NCBI GenBank assembly: GCA_014238965.1
Contig: JABAAC010000106.1
Location: forward strand, 1-43,092
Reading direction: 5' to 3'
DNA: 43,092 nt
From: Phycisphaerales bacterium
Lineage (GTDB): Bacteria > Planctomycetota > Phycisphaerae > Phycisphaerales > SM1A02
In this document: one piece after another, positions 33,835-43,092 of the stretch
How the letters are laid out: each line of letters opens with the position of its first letter
Numbering within the stretch: the stretch's first letter is position 1
Notes under the pieces: generated by a model
Seen by the model: only the letters and a program-made list of their open reading frames with translations
Told to the model about the DNA's origin: nothing
Database searches by the model: none
Translations under genes and position numbers: made by a program

Positions 33835-36054
33835 ATGAATGCACCAATACCACCTACTGGCCGTCAATTCCAAACGGCGGCACCGGCCCGACGAGCCACC
33901 GTTGACCCCATACGCGTGCTCAGACAGCACGTTGTGGGGATTCTTATGTCCATCGTGTTTGGGGCCTTGGTCGGCATTGGTTCATTTTTCCTCTTGAACA
34001 TGGTCTACCCCCTGTATTCCTCGGAAGTGCTCTTTGAGGTTAAGCCGGGCATCGCTGAGTCAACAGAAATCGGCACGTCGACTAGTTTGAGTGATCAAGA
34101 AGTCGAGCGAATGGCCCGCACGCAGACAGAGTTGATTCGTCGGCGTGACATTCTGTATGGGGCCGTCAACACCCCCAATGTCCGGGACACAGATTGGATC
34201 AAGACTTGGTATTGGGATGAATCCACGAACACCCCCTTGATCGAACTGGCCGTCGATGAATTAGAGACAGATCTTCGAACGCCGGTTCTCCGGGGTACGA
34301 ATCTCTTTGCTATCCGCTGGTCAGCCCACCATCCCAATGATGTCACGCGTGTGCTTGATGCGGTGGCGAGATCGTTCATGGCCAAGCGTCGTGAACTGGA
34401 TAACACGCTCTTTGATCAGAATGAGAGTTTGTTCGAGACCCAAGCGAACCGCCTTCGTGAGCAAATTGATGCATTCAACGACGAGATTCAATCGTTCATT
34501 CGGAACCAAGGGATCACAACGCTGGATGACCCGCGGTTCTCGCAGGCTGCCATCGAGGTAGAGAATCTCGCCAAGTCGTTGACCGAGGCCAGTCAGCAAG
34601 TTGCTTCAGTGCAATCGAGCTACATGCAAACTGCAGCAAAACTCGAAGGCGTCATGAAGCCGACTTCCGAAGACACGCTTGAAGCTGAAAACGATGCGGC
34701 GCTTGTCCAGCAGTTGCAACGTCTGGAAATTCTCCGATCTGAAGAGCGAAGCATCCGTGAACAATTCAACGAAGGCACACAGCAGGTTCGTACCATCGAG
34801 CGGCGCGTTCGTGCTGTCGAATTGCAAGTCGATCAAAAACGCGATGAGGTGCTGCGACGAAACCTGAATGCTCGGCTTCGAACGCTTGATTCTGAGCGAG
34901 AGCGACTTCAGCGCATCATTGACGGATTGGAAGAAGAACTCACTGCCAAGGATGTCGCGCTTCGCGACTTGACAGCTCACTCGGCGTATTACGAGTCCCT
35001 CCGGCAGCAACGTGACAATCTTGAAGAGCAACGTGACGCCACGCAGAAATTGCTTCGTGAGATCAGTTTGATGAAGTTGCGTTCGGATGCGAGTCGGGTT
35101 ACGCAGTACGGAACGGCTGACGTTCCGCGTGAGCCATCGTTTCCAAAGTTGGAATACATCATCCCTGCAGGCATCGCGCTGGTCAGCGGACTGTTCGTGG
35201 GCATCGTGTTCCTTCGTGAAGTGTCGAATAAACGCATCCGTAGCTTGAGCGATTTGGCAGTTGTGCCAGGGGTTAAGCCCCTTGGTGGCGTGCCTGACAT
35301 TGACGACGACCCGCGTGAGCCAGAGGATGCAGAGTGCGTTGTCCTTGAGGAACCCAGCAGTGTGACTGCTGAGTCAGTGCGTCAAATTGGCCGAGGTATT
35401 CTTCGCGCCATGCAGGCTCAAGGCCATCGAAGTCTTCTGATCACTGGGGCATTGCCTGGCGCAGGGACCACGACGTTCATATCGAATATCGCTATTGCTG
35501 GGCAGGCTTCCGGCCACCGCATTTGTGTCATCGATGCCAACTTCCGGCGACCTCGCCTTGGAGAGGTCATGGGCGTTAAGGCTGGCGTAGGGCTTGGAGA
35601 AGTCCTTGGCCAGAGGGCCGATCTTGAGCAGGCCATCGTTAAAGGCAATGGAGACGTAGACGTTATTCAGGCAGGCAATGCAGCAGCACGCATTATTGAA
35701 CGGCTCGCGGGCGAGGTGATGGCAAGCACGCTTGCCACGCTACGTGACACGTATGACTACATCCTTATCGATTCAGCCCCATCAGTTGCGGCCGGCGATG
35801 CTCTTGAACTTGCAGCTCGTGCTGATGCTTCGGTGTTGGTCATTGAGGCATCCCGTGAAGAACGTGGCTTGGTGGCGCGGCTTGTGCGTCAGTTGGCTGA
35901 AGCCAATGCGGAGTTGCTTGGCGTTGTACTCAATCGTCCACGTCAGGCTGTTGGCGGGTACTTCCGCCGCAACTATGAAGTGATGTCTTCATATGGTGCA
36001 GATAGCGACCTAGATGATGATCAGGACAACGACCACGAGAGTGACGAAGATTGA
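33835..36054 (+). CDS. Wzz/chain-length determinant protein fused to BY-kinase-like (Wzc/CpsD) ATPase with degenerate Walker A
   Basis: Wzz-like N-terminus with TM, coiled-coil, second TM; 'ITGALPGAGTTTFISNIA', Walker A' 'ICVIDANFRRPRLGEV', Walker B 'YDYILIDSAP', Tyr-containing tail 'YFRRNYEVMSSYG'. Confidence 0.85.
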   Translation: MNAPIPPTGRQFQTAAPARRATVDPIRVLRQHVVGILMSIVFGALVGIGSFFLLNMVYPLYSSEVLFEVKPGIAESTEIGTSTSLSDQEVERMARTQTELIRRRDILYGAVNTPNVRDTDWIKTWYWDESTNTPLIELAVDELETDLRTPVLRGTNLFAIRWSAHHPNDVTRVLDAVARSFMAKRRELDNTLFDQNESLFETQANRLREQIDAFNDEIQSFIRNQGITTLDDPRFSQAAIEVENLAKSLTEASQQVASVQSSYMQTAAKLEGVMKPTSEDTLEAENDAALVQQLQRLEILRSEERSIREQFNEGTQQVRTIERRVRAVELQVDQKRDEVLRRNLNARLRTLDSERERLQRIIDGLEEELTAKDVALRDLTAHSAYYESLRQQRDNLEEQRDATQKLLREISLMKLRSDASRVTQYGTADVPREPSFPKLEYIIPAGIALVSGLFVGIVFLREVSNKRIRSLSDLAVVPGVKPLGGVPDIDDDPREPEDAECVVLEEPSSVTAESVRQIGRGILRAMQAQGHRSLLITGALPGAGTTTFISNIAIAGQASGHRICVIDANFRRPRLGEVMGVKAGVGLGEVLGQRADLEQAIVKGNGDVDVIQAGNAAARIIERLAGEVMASTLATLRDTYDYILIDSAPSVAAGDALELAARADASVLVIEASREERGLVARLVRQLAEANAELLGVVLNRPRQAVGGYFRRNYEVMSSYGADSDLDDDQDNDHESDED

Positions 36055-36142
36055 TTCTGGGCAATCGCCGCGGTGAAGCCATGAACATTCTGAGCACATG
36101 CCGTTGTGAGGGCGGGGACCTGGTTCCCTCTACAGTGGATTG

Positions 36143-37420
36143 GTGCATGTCGTGAACCTGCCGTCTGCTGCGGGATCCGTCACTGAACTATCCGGACTCG
36201 GATTGGTAGGTGTCTATCTGCCAGTCTTGATTGTGGCGTTCGTGGTCACGCTCGTAGCAACGCCGGTGGCTCGATTTGTTGCATTCCGAGTGGGTGTCAT
36301 CGACCGGCCCGATGAGTTACGCAAGGTGCATCGCAAGCCCGTGGCCTATCTTGGTGGTGTCGCCGTGCTTGTTGGTTTGCTTGGTGGCATTGCTGTTGGT
36401 TATCTCCTGGAAGTGCCATTGGCATTTCGGAGCTTGCCTATCTCCATTGTGATCGGCATGCTTGCGATTGTGTTGACCGGGCTCGCCGATGACGTGTGGG
36501 GCTGGGATCCTCGATGGAAGATTGCCGGACAACTCGTGGCGGCAGCAGCACTGGCGAATAGCTTTGTGGGCACTCAGGCCGCGGCAGGGTTTATCGAGTA
36601 TTTCACTGGCCATTCCGACTTAGCGTTCGCTGTGGCACTGCCGTTATTAGGCGATGTGACGATTGATCCAGTGGGCATCGTTGGCACCTTGCTTATCGCA
36701 GTGTTTGTGTTGGGCGGCTGCAATGCCGCCAACCTGATTGATGGCCTTGATGGCTTACTTTCAGGCACCGTCGCAATTGCGGCTGCGGGCTTTCTCATGA
36801 TCTCATTGCTTGCAGCAATGTGGTTGACGGATTCCGATATCACTGCTGCAGAGGAGCTACTGCCAGCCCAGTTGGTGGCGGAAGATGATGGGTCGACACT
36901 GGCAGGCGCGCGCATTGCCTTGTCGATGGCCTTGCTCGGTGCAGCCCTTGGCTTTCTGCCTCACAATTGGAACCCCGCCACGATTTTCCTTGGCGACACT
37001 GGCAGTTTATTACTCGGATTCACGTGCGTGTCGCTTGTACTGATGCTCGGGGATCAGGGACAAACGCATTTAGTGGTTGCGGGGCTGATCGTTTTTGGCT
37101 TGCCGATCATGGACACAGTGCTCGCCATTTTCAGGCGAAAGGTACAGGGGCTTCCTGCATCGAGCCCTGATGCCCAGCATATGCATCATCAACTCATGCG
37201 AACGCTTGGTGGCGTAAAGTCAGCGGTGATCGGCATGTGGTGCATTGAAGGGGTACTCATGCTGATAGGTGTGACGCTTGCGCTACTTACCTTGACGCAT
37301 GAAATTAGGGTGATTGTGCCGTATGTCGTGTTCACTGTGATCTTCGGGGCAACGGCTATCGTGGGCATCCAAATGGGTCGGCGTGCGGGGCGCAAAAGCG
37401 ACTCGCCAACGGAGCCATGA
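36143..37420 (+). CDS. WecA/MraY-family undecaprenyl-phosphate sugar-1-phosphate transferase
   Basis: 'DELRKVHRKPVAYLGGVAVLVG', 'LTGLADDVWGWDPRWKIAGQLVAA', 'NAANLIDGLDGLLSGTVAIAA', 'ATIFLGDTGSLLLGF'. Non-ATG start uncertain. Confidence 0.92.
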   Translation: MHVVNLPSAAGSVTELSGLGLVGVYLPVLIVAFVVTLVATPVARFVAFRVGVIDRPDELRKVHRKPVAYLGGVAVLVGLLGGIAVGYLLEVPLAFRSLPISIVIGMLAIVLTGLADDVWGWDPRWKIAGQLVAAAALANSFVGTQAAAGFIEYFTGHSDLAFAVALPLLGDVTIDPVGIVGTLLIAVFVLGGCNAANLIDGLDGLLSGTVAIAAAGFLMISLLAAMWLTDSDITAAEELLPAQLVAEDDGSTLAGARIALSMALLGAALGFLPHNWNPATIFLGDTGSLLLGFTCVSLVLMLGDQGQTHLVVAGLIVFGLPIMDTVLAIFRRKVQGLPASSPDAQHMHHQLMRTLGGVKSAVIGMWCIEGVLMLIGVTLALLTLTHEIRVIVPYVVFTVIFGATAIVGIQMGRRAGRKSDSPTEP

Positions 37421-37893
37421 GCAGAGTCAGCGTGCTGTTTGTGTGCATGGGCAATATCTGTCGCTCGCCTGCTGCGGAAGCCATCTTTCGTCACTGCGCT
37501 ATGGAGCGAGGCGTACTTGATCGTTTGTCCATCGATTCTTGTGGAACTGGTGGCTGGCATGCTGGAGAAGCCGCCGACAGTCGTATGCGGTCCGCAGCTT
37601 CCCATCGCGGCATTGAGATCAGTTCGATCGCTCGGCAAGTGATACAGGCTGATCTTGCTGACTTTGATTACATCCTCTGCATGGATGACGACAATCTGGA
37701 TCACTTGCGATCAATGGGTGTGGATCAGCGTGCGGTGCTGATGCTTGAACACCATGACAGTCATCGTGGCCAGGGTGTGCCCGATCCGTATTACGGTGAT
37801 GGCGATGGTTTTCAACGGGTATTGGACCTGCTCGAAGTCGCATGCGGTCATTTGCTAGACCATCTAGGCTCACAGCACGACTTAGAGGAATAG
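37417..37893 (+). CDS. Low-molecular-weight protein tyrosine phosphatase (Wzb-like)
   Basis: P-loop 'VCMGNICRSPAAEAIF' and 'VPDPYYGDGDGF'; ATGA overlap with the upstream gene. Confidence 0.93.
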   Translation: MSRVSVLFVCMGNICRSPAAEAIFRHCAMERGVLDRLSIDSCGTGGWHAGEAADSRMRSAASHRGIEISSIARQVIQADLADFDYILCMDDDNLDHLRSMGVDQRAVLMLEHHDSHRGQGVPDPYYGDGDGFQRVLDLLEVACGHLLDHLGSQHDLEE

Positions 37894-38013
37894 ACGTTGC
37901 CAGGGTGTCGAAAGTTGAGTAATAGAACTTGAACATGTTCGTTTCAGGCTGAACATGGATCAACAGCGATTTGCGTTCATCGTCGATCTCGCGGCCCATG
38001 TGCAATGGGCGCT

Positions 38014-39111
38014 TTATCGTTTCGCAAAGTCTCGCATGAGTGAAGCCAGTGCCTCGCAGCCCTGCTCGGGAAATGCGTTGTACACCGAAGCGCGTAGGCC
38101 GCCAACACTTCGATGCCCCTTAAGCCCTGACATGCCCGCTTTGGCAGCAATCGCCAAGAACTCAGCATCTTGCTCGGGTGTTGGTGACACGAATGGAATG
38201 TTCATGACGGATCGGCACGACGAATTGGCGTGGCCCTTCCAGAATCCGCCGCTGCTATCGATGGCGTCGTAGATGCACTTGGCCTTGGCGTCGTTTCGTG
38301 CAGTCATGGCTTCAGTGCCGCCCATCTCTTCAATCCACTTCAAGACTAGTCCACATACATAGATAGCAAATACGGGGGGGGTGTTGTATCGAGAATCCTT
38401 CGATGCGTGGAGGTCATAGCGGAGCATGTCAGGCAAGTCTCGCCGAGCAAGCTCAAGAAAGTCGCGTTTGATGACAGCCAAGGTGACACCGGCGGGGCCA
38501 AGGTTCTTTTGGCCACCGGCGTACACCATGGCGTGCTTTGACCAGTCGATGGGTCGGCTGAACATTTCCGAACTCATGTCGGCGACCAGCGGTGCGGAGG
38601 CATCGGGCGCCGTATCAAAACGAGTGCCATAGATGGTGTTGTTGGAGCAATATGCCGCGTAGGCGGGATGCTCACTCCAGGCAATATCCGCTGCCTCTGG
38701 TATCGAACGAAAGTCGTCATTGCTTCCATCGAACGCTACATGAACATCGCCGACTACTCGTGCATCGGCAATTGCTCGCTTGGTCCACGCGCCGGTGTGC
38801 AGGTAGTCACCAGTGCGCCCGGTTGACAGAAAGGCCATCGCAAGCATGCCGAATTGCAGCGAAGCTCCACCCTGAAGAAAGAGCACCTCGAAGTCATCTG
38901 GAATGTTCCCGACTCGGCGGCATGTTGCCTTCGCCTCTTCAAACACTCGATCGACAGCGGGACCTCTGTGCGAGTGTTCGAGGATGCCGATGCCGGTGTC
39001 ATCAATATCCCACAGCGCTTCGCGAGCTTGGAGCAGCACGGACTCGGGTAGGACGGCTGGTCCGGCGGAGAAATTCAGCGTGGCACGTGTGTGTTCAACG
39101 ACATTGGGCAT
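38014..39111 (-). CDS. serC: Phosphoserine aminotransferase
   Basis: 'LNFSAGPAVLPESVLLQAREAL', 'VLFLQGGASLQFGMLAMAFL', 'YAGGQKNLGPAGVTLAVIKRDFLE', 'YNTPPVFAIYVCGLVLKWIEEMGG'. Confidence 0.95.
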   Translation of the reverse strand: MPNVVEHTRATLNFSAGPAVLPESVLLQAREALWDIDDTGIGILEHSHRGPAVDRVFEEAKATCRRVGNIPDDFEVLFLQGGASLQFGMLAMAFLSTGRTGDYLHTGAWTKRAIADARVVGDVHVAFDGSNDDFRSIPEAADIAWSEHPAYAAYCSNNTIYGTRFDTAPDASAPLVADMSSEMFSRPIDWSKHAMVYAGGQKNLGPAGVTLAVIKRDFLELARRDLPDMLRYDLHASKDSRYNTPPVFAIYVCGLVLKWIEEMGGTEAMTARNDAKAKCIYDAIDSSGGFWKGHANSSCRSVMNIPFVSPTPEQDAEFLAIAAKAGMSGLKGHRSVGGLRASVYNAFPEQGCEALASLMRDFAKR

Positions 39112-39121
39112 GCGTTAGACC

Positions 39122-40390
39122 CTAGCCTTTGATGGCGGACAACGAGGTGGATAGAACGGCATCATGCTCGCGCACTGTCGCGAGCACGTGCTCTGGGACG
39201 CTTCGATCTACTTGAATACGAGCACACGCGGCTTCGCCACCTTCGAAGATGGCGTTGTCCATCTCTTCAATGTTCACCCCTGAGGATCGAAGGGCAGTGA
39301 AGACGTGTGCAAGGACGCCTGGTCGATTGAGATGCCGAACACTCAACAAGCATGCCGCGGGCGTGGACTGTGCGCGATTGACGCAGTTTGGTGCATCGCC
39401 GGTAGCCATCCATGTCTCTACGATGCGGACGGCCTCCTCCGCTACGGCGTCTTGCGCTTGGCTCGTTGAAGCACCCACGTGGTGGGTGCCGTAGACCCCT
39501 GGTAGATCTAGGAGCTCGCTGGTGAAACTGGTTTCACTGCCGTGGGGCTCTGTGGCGTAGACGTCAAGCCCGACCTTAATGCCCTTTGATCGAACTGCAT
39601 CAGCCAATGCAGATTCGTCGATCACACTGCCGCGGGTTGTGTTGACCAAAATGGCACCCTCACGCATTGCATCGCAAAAAGCAGCATCGACGAGATGATG
39701 CGTGTCGGGGGTCGCCGCGACGTGCAGGCTGACAACGTCACTCATCTTCAGCAGGTTTTGCAAACTGGAGCAGTGCCCAACGCCTATGGCGTCCGCATCC
39801 GCTTGTGTGAGGCTCCGGCTCCAAGCGATCACCTTCATGCCAAACCCAGCAGCACGCCGAGCCGTCTCGCATCCAATTCTGCCAGTGCCCACAATGCCAA
39901 TCGTTCGTCCAGCGAGGCCGCGTGCTTTGCTCCATGTCTTCTTGGCCCACGTGCCCCCACGAAGGTCAGCGTCCTGTGCAGGAATGTTTCGATCGCACGC
40001 CAGAATGAGGCCCCACGCCAATTCAGCGACGGCAATGGCATTCATGCCAGGGCAATTGGCCACCGAAATGCCACGCGCGGAAGCGGCTTTGATGTCGATC
40101 GTGTCAGTGCCAGCGCCCGCGCGAATGACCAAGCTCAGTCGGGTTCCAGCTGAAAAGACACTTGCTGGCACCTTTGTCGATCGCACGATGAGGGCATCAG
40201 GGTCATATGCACGAACGGCATCGGCAAGTGTGTCAGCGGTGAGGTCGGCCTGTACCCGCACTTGGCAACCTGCATTGCGCAGGGCGTCGAGTCCAAACGA
40301 GGCGAGTGAATCTGCAACGAGCACCGTTGTCACTGTTGTATCGGTGCCAGTTGAGGACTTGTTCTCTGGTGTTGCAGTTACAGGCATCAT
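39122..40390 (-). CDS. serA: D-3-phosphoglycerate dehydrogenase-like 2-hydroxyacid dehydrogenase with C-terminal ACT region
   Basis: 'VLVADSLASFGLDAL', 'GAGTDTIDIKAASARGISVANCPGMNAIAVAEL', 'IGIVGTGRIGCETARRAAGFGMKV', ACT-like 'LNRPGVLAHVFTALRSSGVNIEEM'. Confidence 0.92.
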   Translation of the reverse strand: MMPVTATPENKSSTGTDTTVTTVLVADSLASFGLDALRNAGCQVRVQADLTADTLADAVRAYDPDALIVRSTKVPASVFSAGTRLSLVIRAGAGTDTIDIKAASARGISVANCPGMNAIAVAELAWGLILACDRNIPAQDADLRGGTWAKKTWSKARGLAGRTIGIVGTGRIGCETARRAAGFGMKVIAWSRSLTQADADAIGVGHCSSLQNLLKMSDVVSLHVAATPDTHHLVDAAFCDAMREGAILVNTTRGSVIDESALADAVRSKGIKVGLDVYATEPHGSETSFTSELLDLPGVYGTHHVGASTSQAQDAVAEEAVRIVETWMATGDAPNCVNRAQSTPAACLLSVRHLNRPGVLAHVFTALRSSGVNIEEMDNAIFEGGEAACARIQVDRSVPEHVLATVREHDAVLSTSLSAIKG

Positions 40391-41658
40391 GAAACGATTC
40401 CGGATTCTTGTTGGGCGGGTACTTCTGCATCGAGTTGATGGATAAAGAGACCGCTTCGAAGTTTTGGTTCAAACCACGTTGACTTAGGCGGCATGCATCG
40501 GCCAGAGTCCGCGACATCGAGCAGTTGTTGAATACTTACAGGATGCAGCGAAAAGGCGACAGCTGCCTTGCCTTCATCGACATGCGTTTGCAATTCGCTC
40601 AGTGGGCGAATGCCGCCGACAAATCCAATGCGTACATCGGTTCGGATGTCGTCGATGCCAAGAATAGGTTTGAGGACTGTTGATTCCAACAAGGCGCAGT
40701 CGAGTCGGTGTACTGGGTCTGATGATTCAAGCACTTTGGCATCCAGCGAAAGCAGATACCAATGCCCGTCGACGTACACCCCAAACGTGCCGGGGTGTTC
40801 AGGGTCGATTGGTTCATCGGCACGCCGCAGAGTTCCAACGCTTGCAAGTGCTTCAAGAAACGCTTCGGTGGTCAGGCCATTGAGGTCTTTCACGATTCGG
40901 TTGTAGGGAAGAATCGTCAACTGGCTTGCAGGAAACAATACGGTTAGGAACCACTCGTAGGACTCGTTGCCTTGGTGGCCAGGGTTGTTCTGTCGTAGGT
41001 GCGCTGCGGCACGTGCTGCACTGGCCGTGCGATGGTGGCCATCTGCAACATATGCGTTTGCGATGTGTGCAAATGCATCTATGTAGGGTTGGTTTGATTC
41101 CGCGATCCAACCAGTGTGTGTCACGCCCGATCGATCGTTGAAGTGAAACAGGGGTCGCTCGGCAATGTCGTCATCTACCAATCGATCGATGTTGGCATCA
41201 TCGGGGTAGGTCAAGAACACTGGGCCTGCGTTACAGCGTGTCGAAAGCACATGTCGCGTGCGGTCGTCTTCTTTGTCCTTTCGAGTCTTCTCGTGCTTCT
41301 TGATGACGTCGTTTGCGTAGTCATCGACATGGCAGCAGCAGACAACACCAACCTGGCTTCGCCCACGCCATGACTGCCTATACAAATAGATGCGAGGGCC
41401 GTCTTGGCGAGTGAGTGCACCATTGTCACAAAGTGCGTCAAGGGCGGTCCGGGCCGCGGCGTAGACAGCGTCGTCATGCGGGTCCATTGCCTTATCGAGC
41501 AGGGCGTCTGGTCGCAGGACTCGCATGAATGACTGGGCGTGGCGGTCAATTTCCTCGCGGGCTTCTTCGCGGCTGACAACGTCATACGGCGGTGATGACA
41601 CCGATGCGGCTTGATTCGCCGGTGGGCGAAGCGCTTCAAATGGGTTGATTCGCAGCAT
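40387..41658 (-). CDS. DUF1015 family protein
   Basis: 'INPFEALRPPANQAASVSSPPYDVVSREEAREE', 'YIDAFAHIANAYVADGHHRTASAARAAAHLR'; 4-bp overlap with serA. Confidence 0.88.
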   Translation of the reverse strand: MLRINPFEALRPPANQAASVSSPPYDVVSREEAREEIDRHAQSFMRVLRPDALLDKAMDPHDDAVYAAARTALDALCDNGALTRQDGPRIYLYRQSWRGRSQVGVVCCCHVDDYANDVIKKHEKTRKDKEDDRTRHVLSTRCNAGPVFLTYPDDANIDRLVDDDIAERPLFHFNDRSGVTHTGWIAESNQPYIDAFAHIANAYVADGHHRTASAARAAAHLRQNNPGHQGNESYEWFLTVLFPASQLTILPYNRIVKDLNGLTTEAFLEALASVGTLRRADEPIDPEHPGTFGVYVDGHWYLLSLDAKVLESSDPVHRLDCALLESTVLKPILGIDDIRTDVRIGFVGGIRPLSELQTHVDEGKAAVAFSLHPVSIQQLLDVADSGRCMPPKSTWFEPKLRSGLFIHQLDAEVPAQQESGIVS

Positions 41659-41933
41659 GCATGGGGTTCCGAATCGAGGCTCTACACGGTACAGGGGTGA
41701 CTGATTCTAGCCCATTCAAGCTTGCATGAAGCGACTTAGGGGAAATCCATCTGTGCCGGTTACGCGGGTGCTGCAGGGGGCCGAGGTTGTAATGCGGGCT
41801 CTGATTTCACTGAAGGACTCTAGTAGCACTGTAGGGGTGCCGATGCCCAGCAGTACACCAATTGGTGTCGGTTCATGCTCGGGCGCGTCGCCCACGGAAT
41901 CGATACCCCCTTCACAGTGAGGTTCCAGAAGGA

Positions 41934-42368
41934 ATGACACGCCGCACACGTACCGGTTTTACACTCATCGAAATTCTTATTGTCGTGGTAATCCTTGGCA
42001 TTCTTGCCGCAGTGGTTATCCCGCAGTTCACCAATGCCGCTGATGACGCAAGCGTCTCCTCGGCTCGCACGCAACTGCAGACAATGCGCAGCCAGATCGA
42101 ACTCTATCGCGCCCAAAATGGGTCATATCCCACTGCTGATGGCTCCGCTGCGGGGTCTGACGCGGATTCCAATGGCAGTCAGGATCAATGGGATGATCTT
42201 GTTGCAGGCAGTTACATGCGATCGAGCCCAACTTGGCCCAACTTGTTCTCTGAGAACTACAACGCCACCACCGGCGATTTCACGCTGACACTTGGCACGC
42301 CGTTCTACGATGTCAATGGCGATGGCACAGCGAATTCTACCGACGCTACTGCTGTGGCGAACTGGTGA
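41934..42368 (+). CDS. Type II/IV pseudopilin-like protein, N-methylated prepilin
   Basis: 'TGFTLIEILIVVVILGILAAVVIPQFTNAADDA' prepilin signature; GspG-like 'LQTMRSQIELYRAQNGSYP'. Confidence 0.92.
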   Translation: MTRRTRTGFTLIEILIVVVILGILAAVVIPQFTNAADDASVSSARTQLQTMRSQIELYRAQNGSYPTADGSAAGSDADSNGSQDQWDDLVAGSYMRSSPTWPNLFSENYNATTGDFTLTLGTPFYDVNGDGTANSTDATAVANW

Positions 42369-42389
42369 CGTAACATTGCGTGCGGCACT

Positions 42390-42418
42390 GCCGGGCGTCC
42401 AGCCACTGGACGCCCGGC
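42390..42418 (+). terminator. Strong hairpin between the two pilin genes
   Basis: gccgggcgtcca-gccac-tggacgcccggc, 12-bp perfect stem; no T-tract. Confidence 0.45.
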
Positions 42419-42598
42419 CTGCATGCTGCATCAATGGGGACAGAGGACGATGTATGCGGTCTGCGTCATTCACGCAGGCTCGCTGTCGTTTTGAGTGATC
42501 CGTAAACGAGATCGCTTGAGTCGTTCGGTCTTGGTTTGGCTTGTCACAATGGACGCAGCCACGGTTACTGCGCCATTTATTTGCCCAGGAGACCCGCT

Positions 42599-43051
42599 AT
42601 GACGCACCCACTTGTTTCAACTTCTCGAACCAGATCAGGCTTTACACTTATCGAAATCCTGATCGTTGTCGTAATTCTCGGCATTCTCGCTGCGGTGATC
42701 ATTCCGCAGTTCACCAATGCAGCTGACGATGCCAGCATCTCTTCGGCCCGTACGCAGCTCCAAACCATGCGTAGCCAAATTGAGTTGTATCGCGCACAAA
42801 ATGGGCTGTATCCCACCGCCGATGGCAGCACGGCTGGCTCCGATGTGGACAGTAATGGTTCCACAGACCAGTGGGATGACCTCATTAATGGCAACTACAT
42901 GCGGTCCAGCCCTGTTTGGCCGTCTCTGTTTACAGAGAGTTACACGGCCTCAACCGGCGATTTGACGCTCGTGCTGGCATCGCCGTATTACGACGTAAAT
43001 GGGGATGGCGCATCGAATGCAACCGACGCCACTGCCGTGGCAGCCTGGTAG
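42599..43051 (+). CDS. Type II/IV pseudopilin-like protein, tandem paralog of 41934-42368
   Basis: 'SGFTLIEILIVVVILGILAAVIIPQFTNAADDASISSARTQLQTMRSQIELYRAQNGLYPTADGS'; close to the preceding pilin along its length. Confidence 0.92.
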   Translation: MTHPLVSTSRTRSGFTLIEILIVVVILGILAAVIIPQFTNAADDASISSARTQLQTMRSQIELYRAQNGLYPTADGSTAGSDVDSNGSTDQWDDLINGNYMRSSPVWPSLFTESYTASTGDLTLVLASPYYDVNGDGASNATDATAVAAW

Positions 43052-43092
43052 AAATGCATATTCGACCTGCTGCGCTGGCGGCCGCAATAACC

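Noticed and set aside
37930-37945. Palindrome gaacatgttc in the gap between the PTP and serC genes, considered as a LexA-like or other operator
   Set aside because: Lies between convergent gene ends, spacing does not match known LexA boxes, and a 10-bp palindrome can arise by chance.
41716-41949. Short ORFs on both strands between DUF1015 and the first pilin (41716-41949 minus; 41726-41920 plus)
   Set aside because: No convincing RBS or motif and they overlap each other; could be real small proteins but not supportable from sequence alone.
1-43092. CRISPR arrays, tRNA/rRNA genes, IS elements, prophage or defence systems
   Set aside because: No regularly spaced direct repeats, tRNA T-loop/acceptor patterns, transposase/integrase or nuclease motifs recognised by eye; a tRNAscan or IS search would be decisive.

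Overview
The window looks like bacterial chromosomal DNA. Dockerin-like tails, LamG/PQQ proteins, Tat-type Gfo/Idh/MocA enzymes and exosortase suggest a planctomycete, possibly Phycisphaerae-like; this is inferred from protein style, no search was run. It is densely coding, with no rRNA, tRNA, CRISPR or transposon recognised. Left to right: (a) a 5'-truncated LamG/PQQ-propeller protein overlapping a ModABC-like importer whose binding protein is a tandem duplication; (b) an S8 peptidase with a beta-helix and dockerin-like tail; (c) pyrophosphatase, threonine aldolase, MFS transporter and double-GNAT genes; (d) a minus-strand operon of an FGE-fold protein, two Tat-type oxidoreductases and a sugar isomerase-like protein, divergent from apbE; (e) a stress-like block with three Hsp20 genes, an HdeD-like membrane protein, a sigma-70 factor and a ClC antiporter; (f) lipA; (g) an exopolysaccharide/exosortase core (Wza, exosortase-EpsI fusion, 1708-aa TPR protein, Wzz/BY-kinase, WecA-like, LMW-PTP); (h) DUF1015-serA-serC; (i) two tandem type II/IV pilin-like genes at the right edge. 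Best candidates for something unusual: a ClC H+/Cl- antiporter-like protein carrying an inserted J-domain-like module that has lost HPD; an Hsp20 whose N-terminal region contains six tandem 14-residue repeats; a BY-kinase with the Walker A lysine replaced by Thr next to its PTP; and a CU-rich leader with an intrinsic terminator upstream of lipA.
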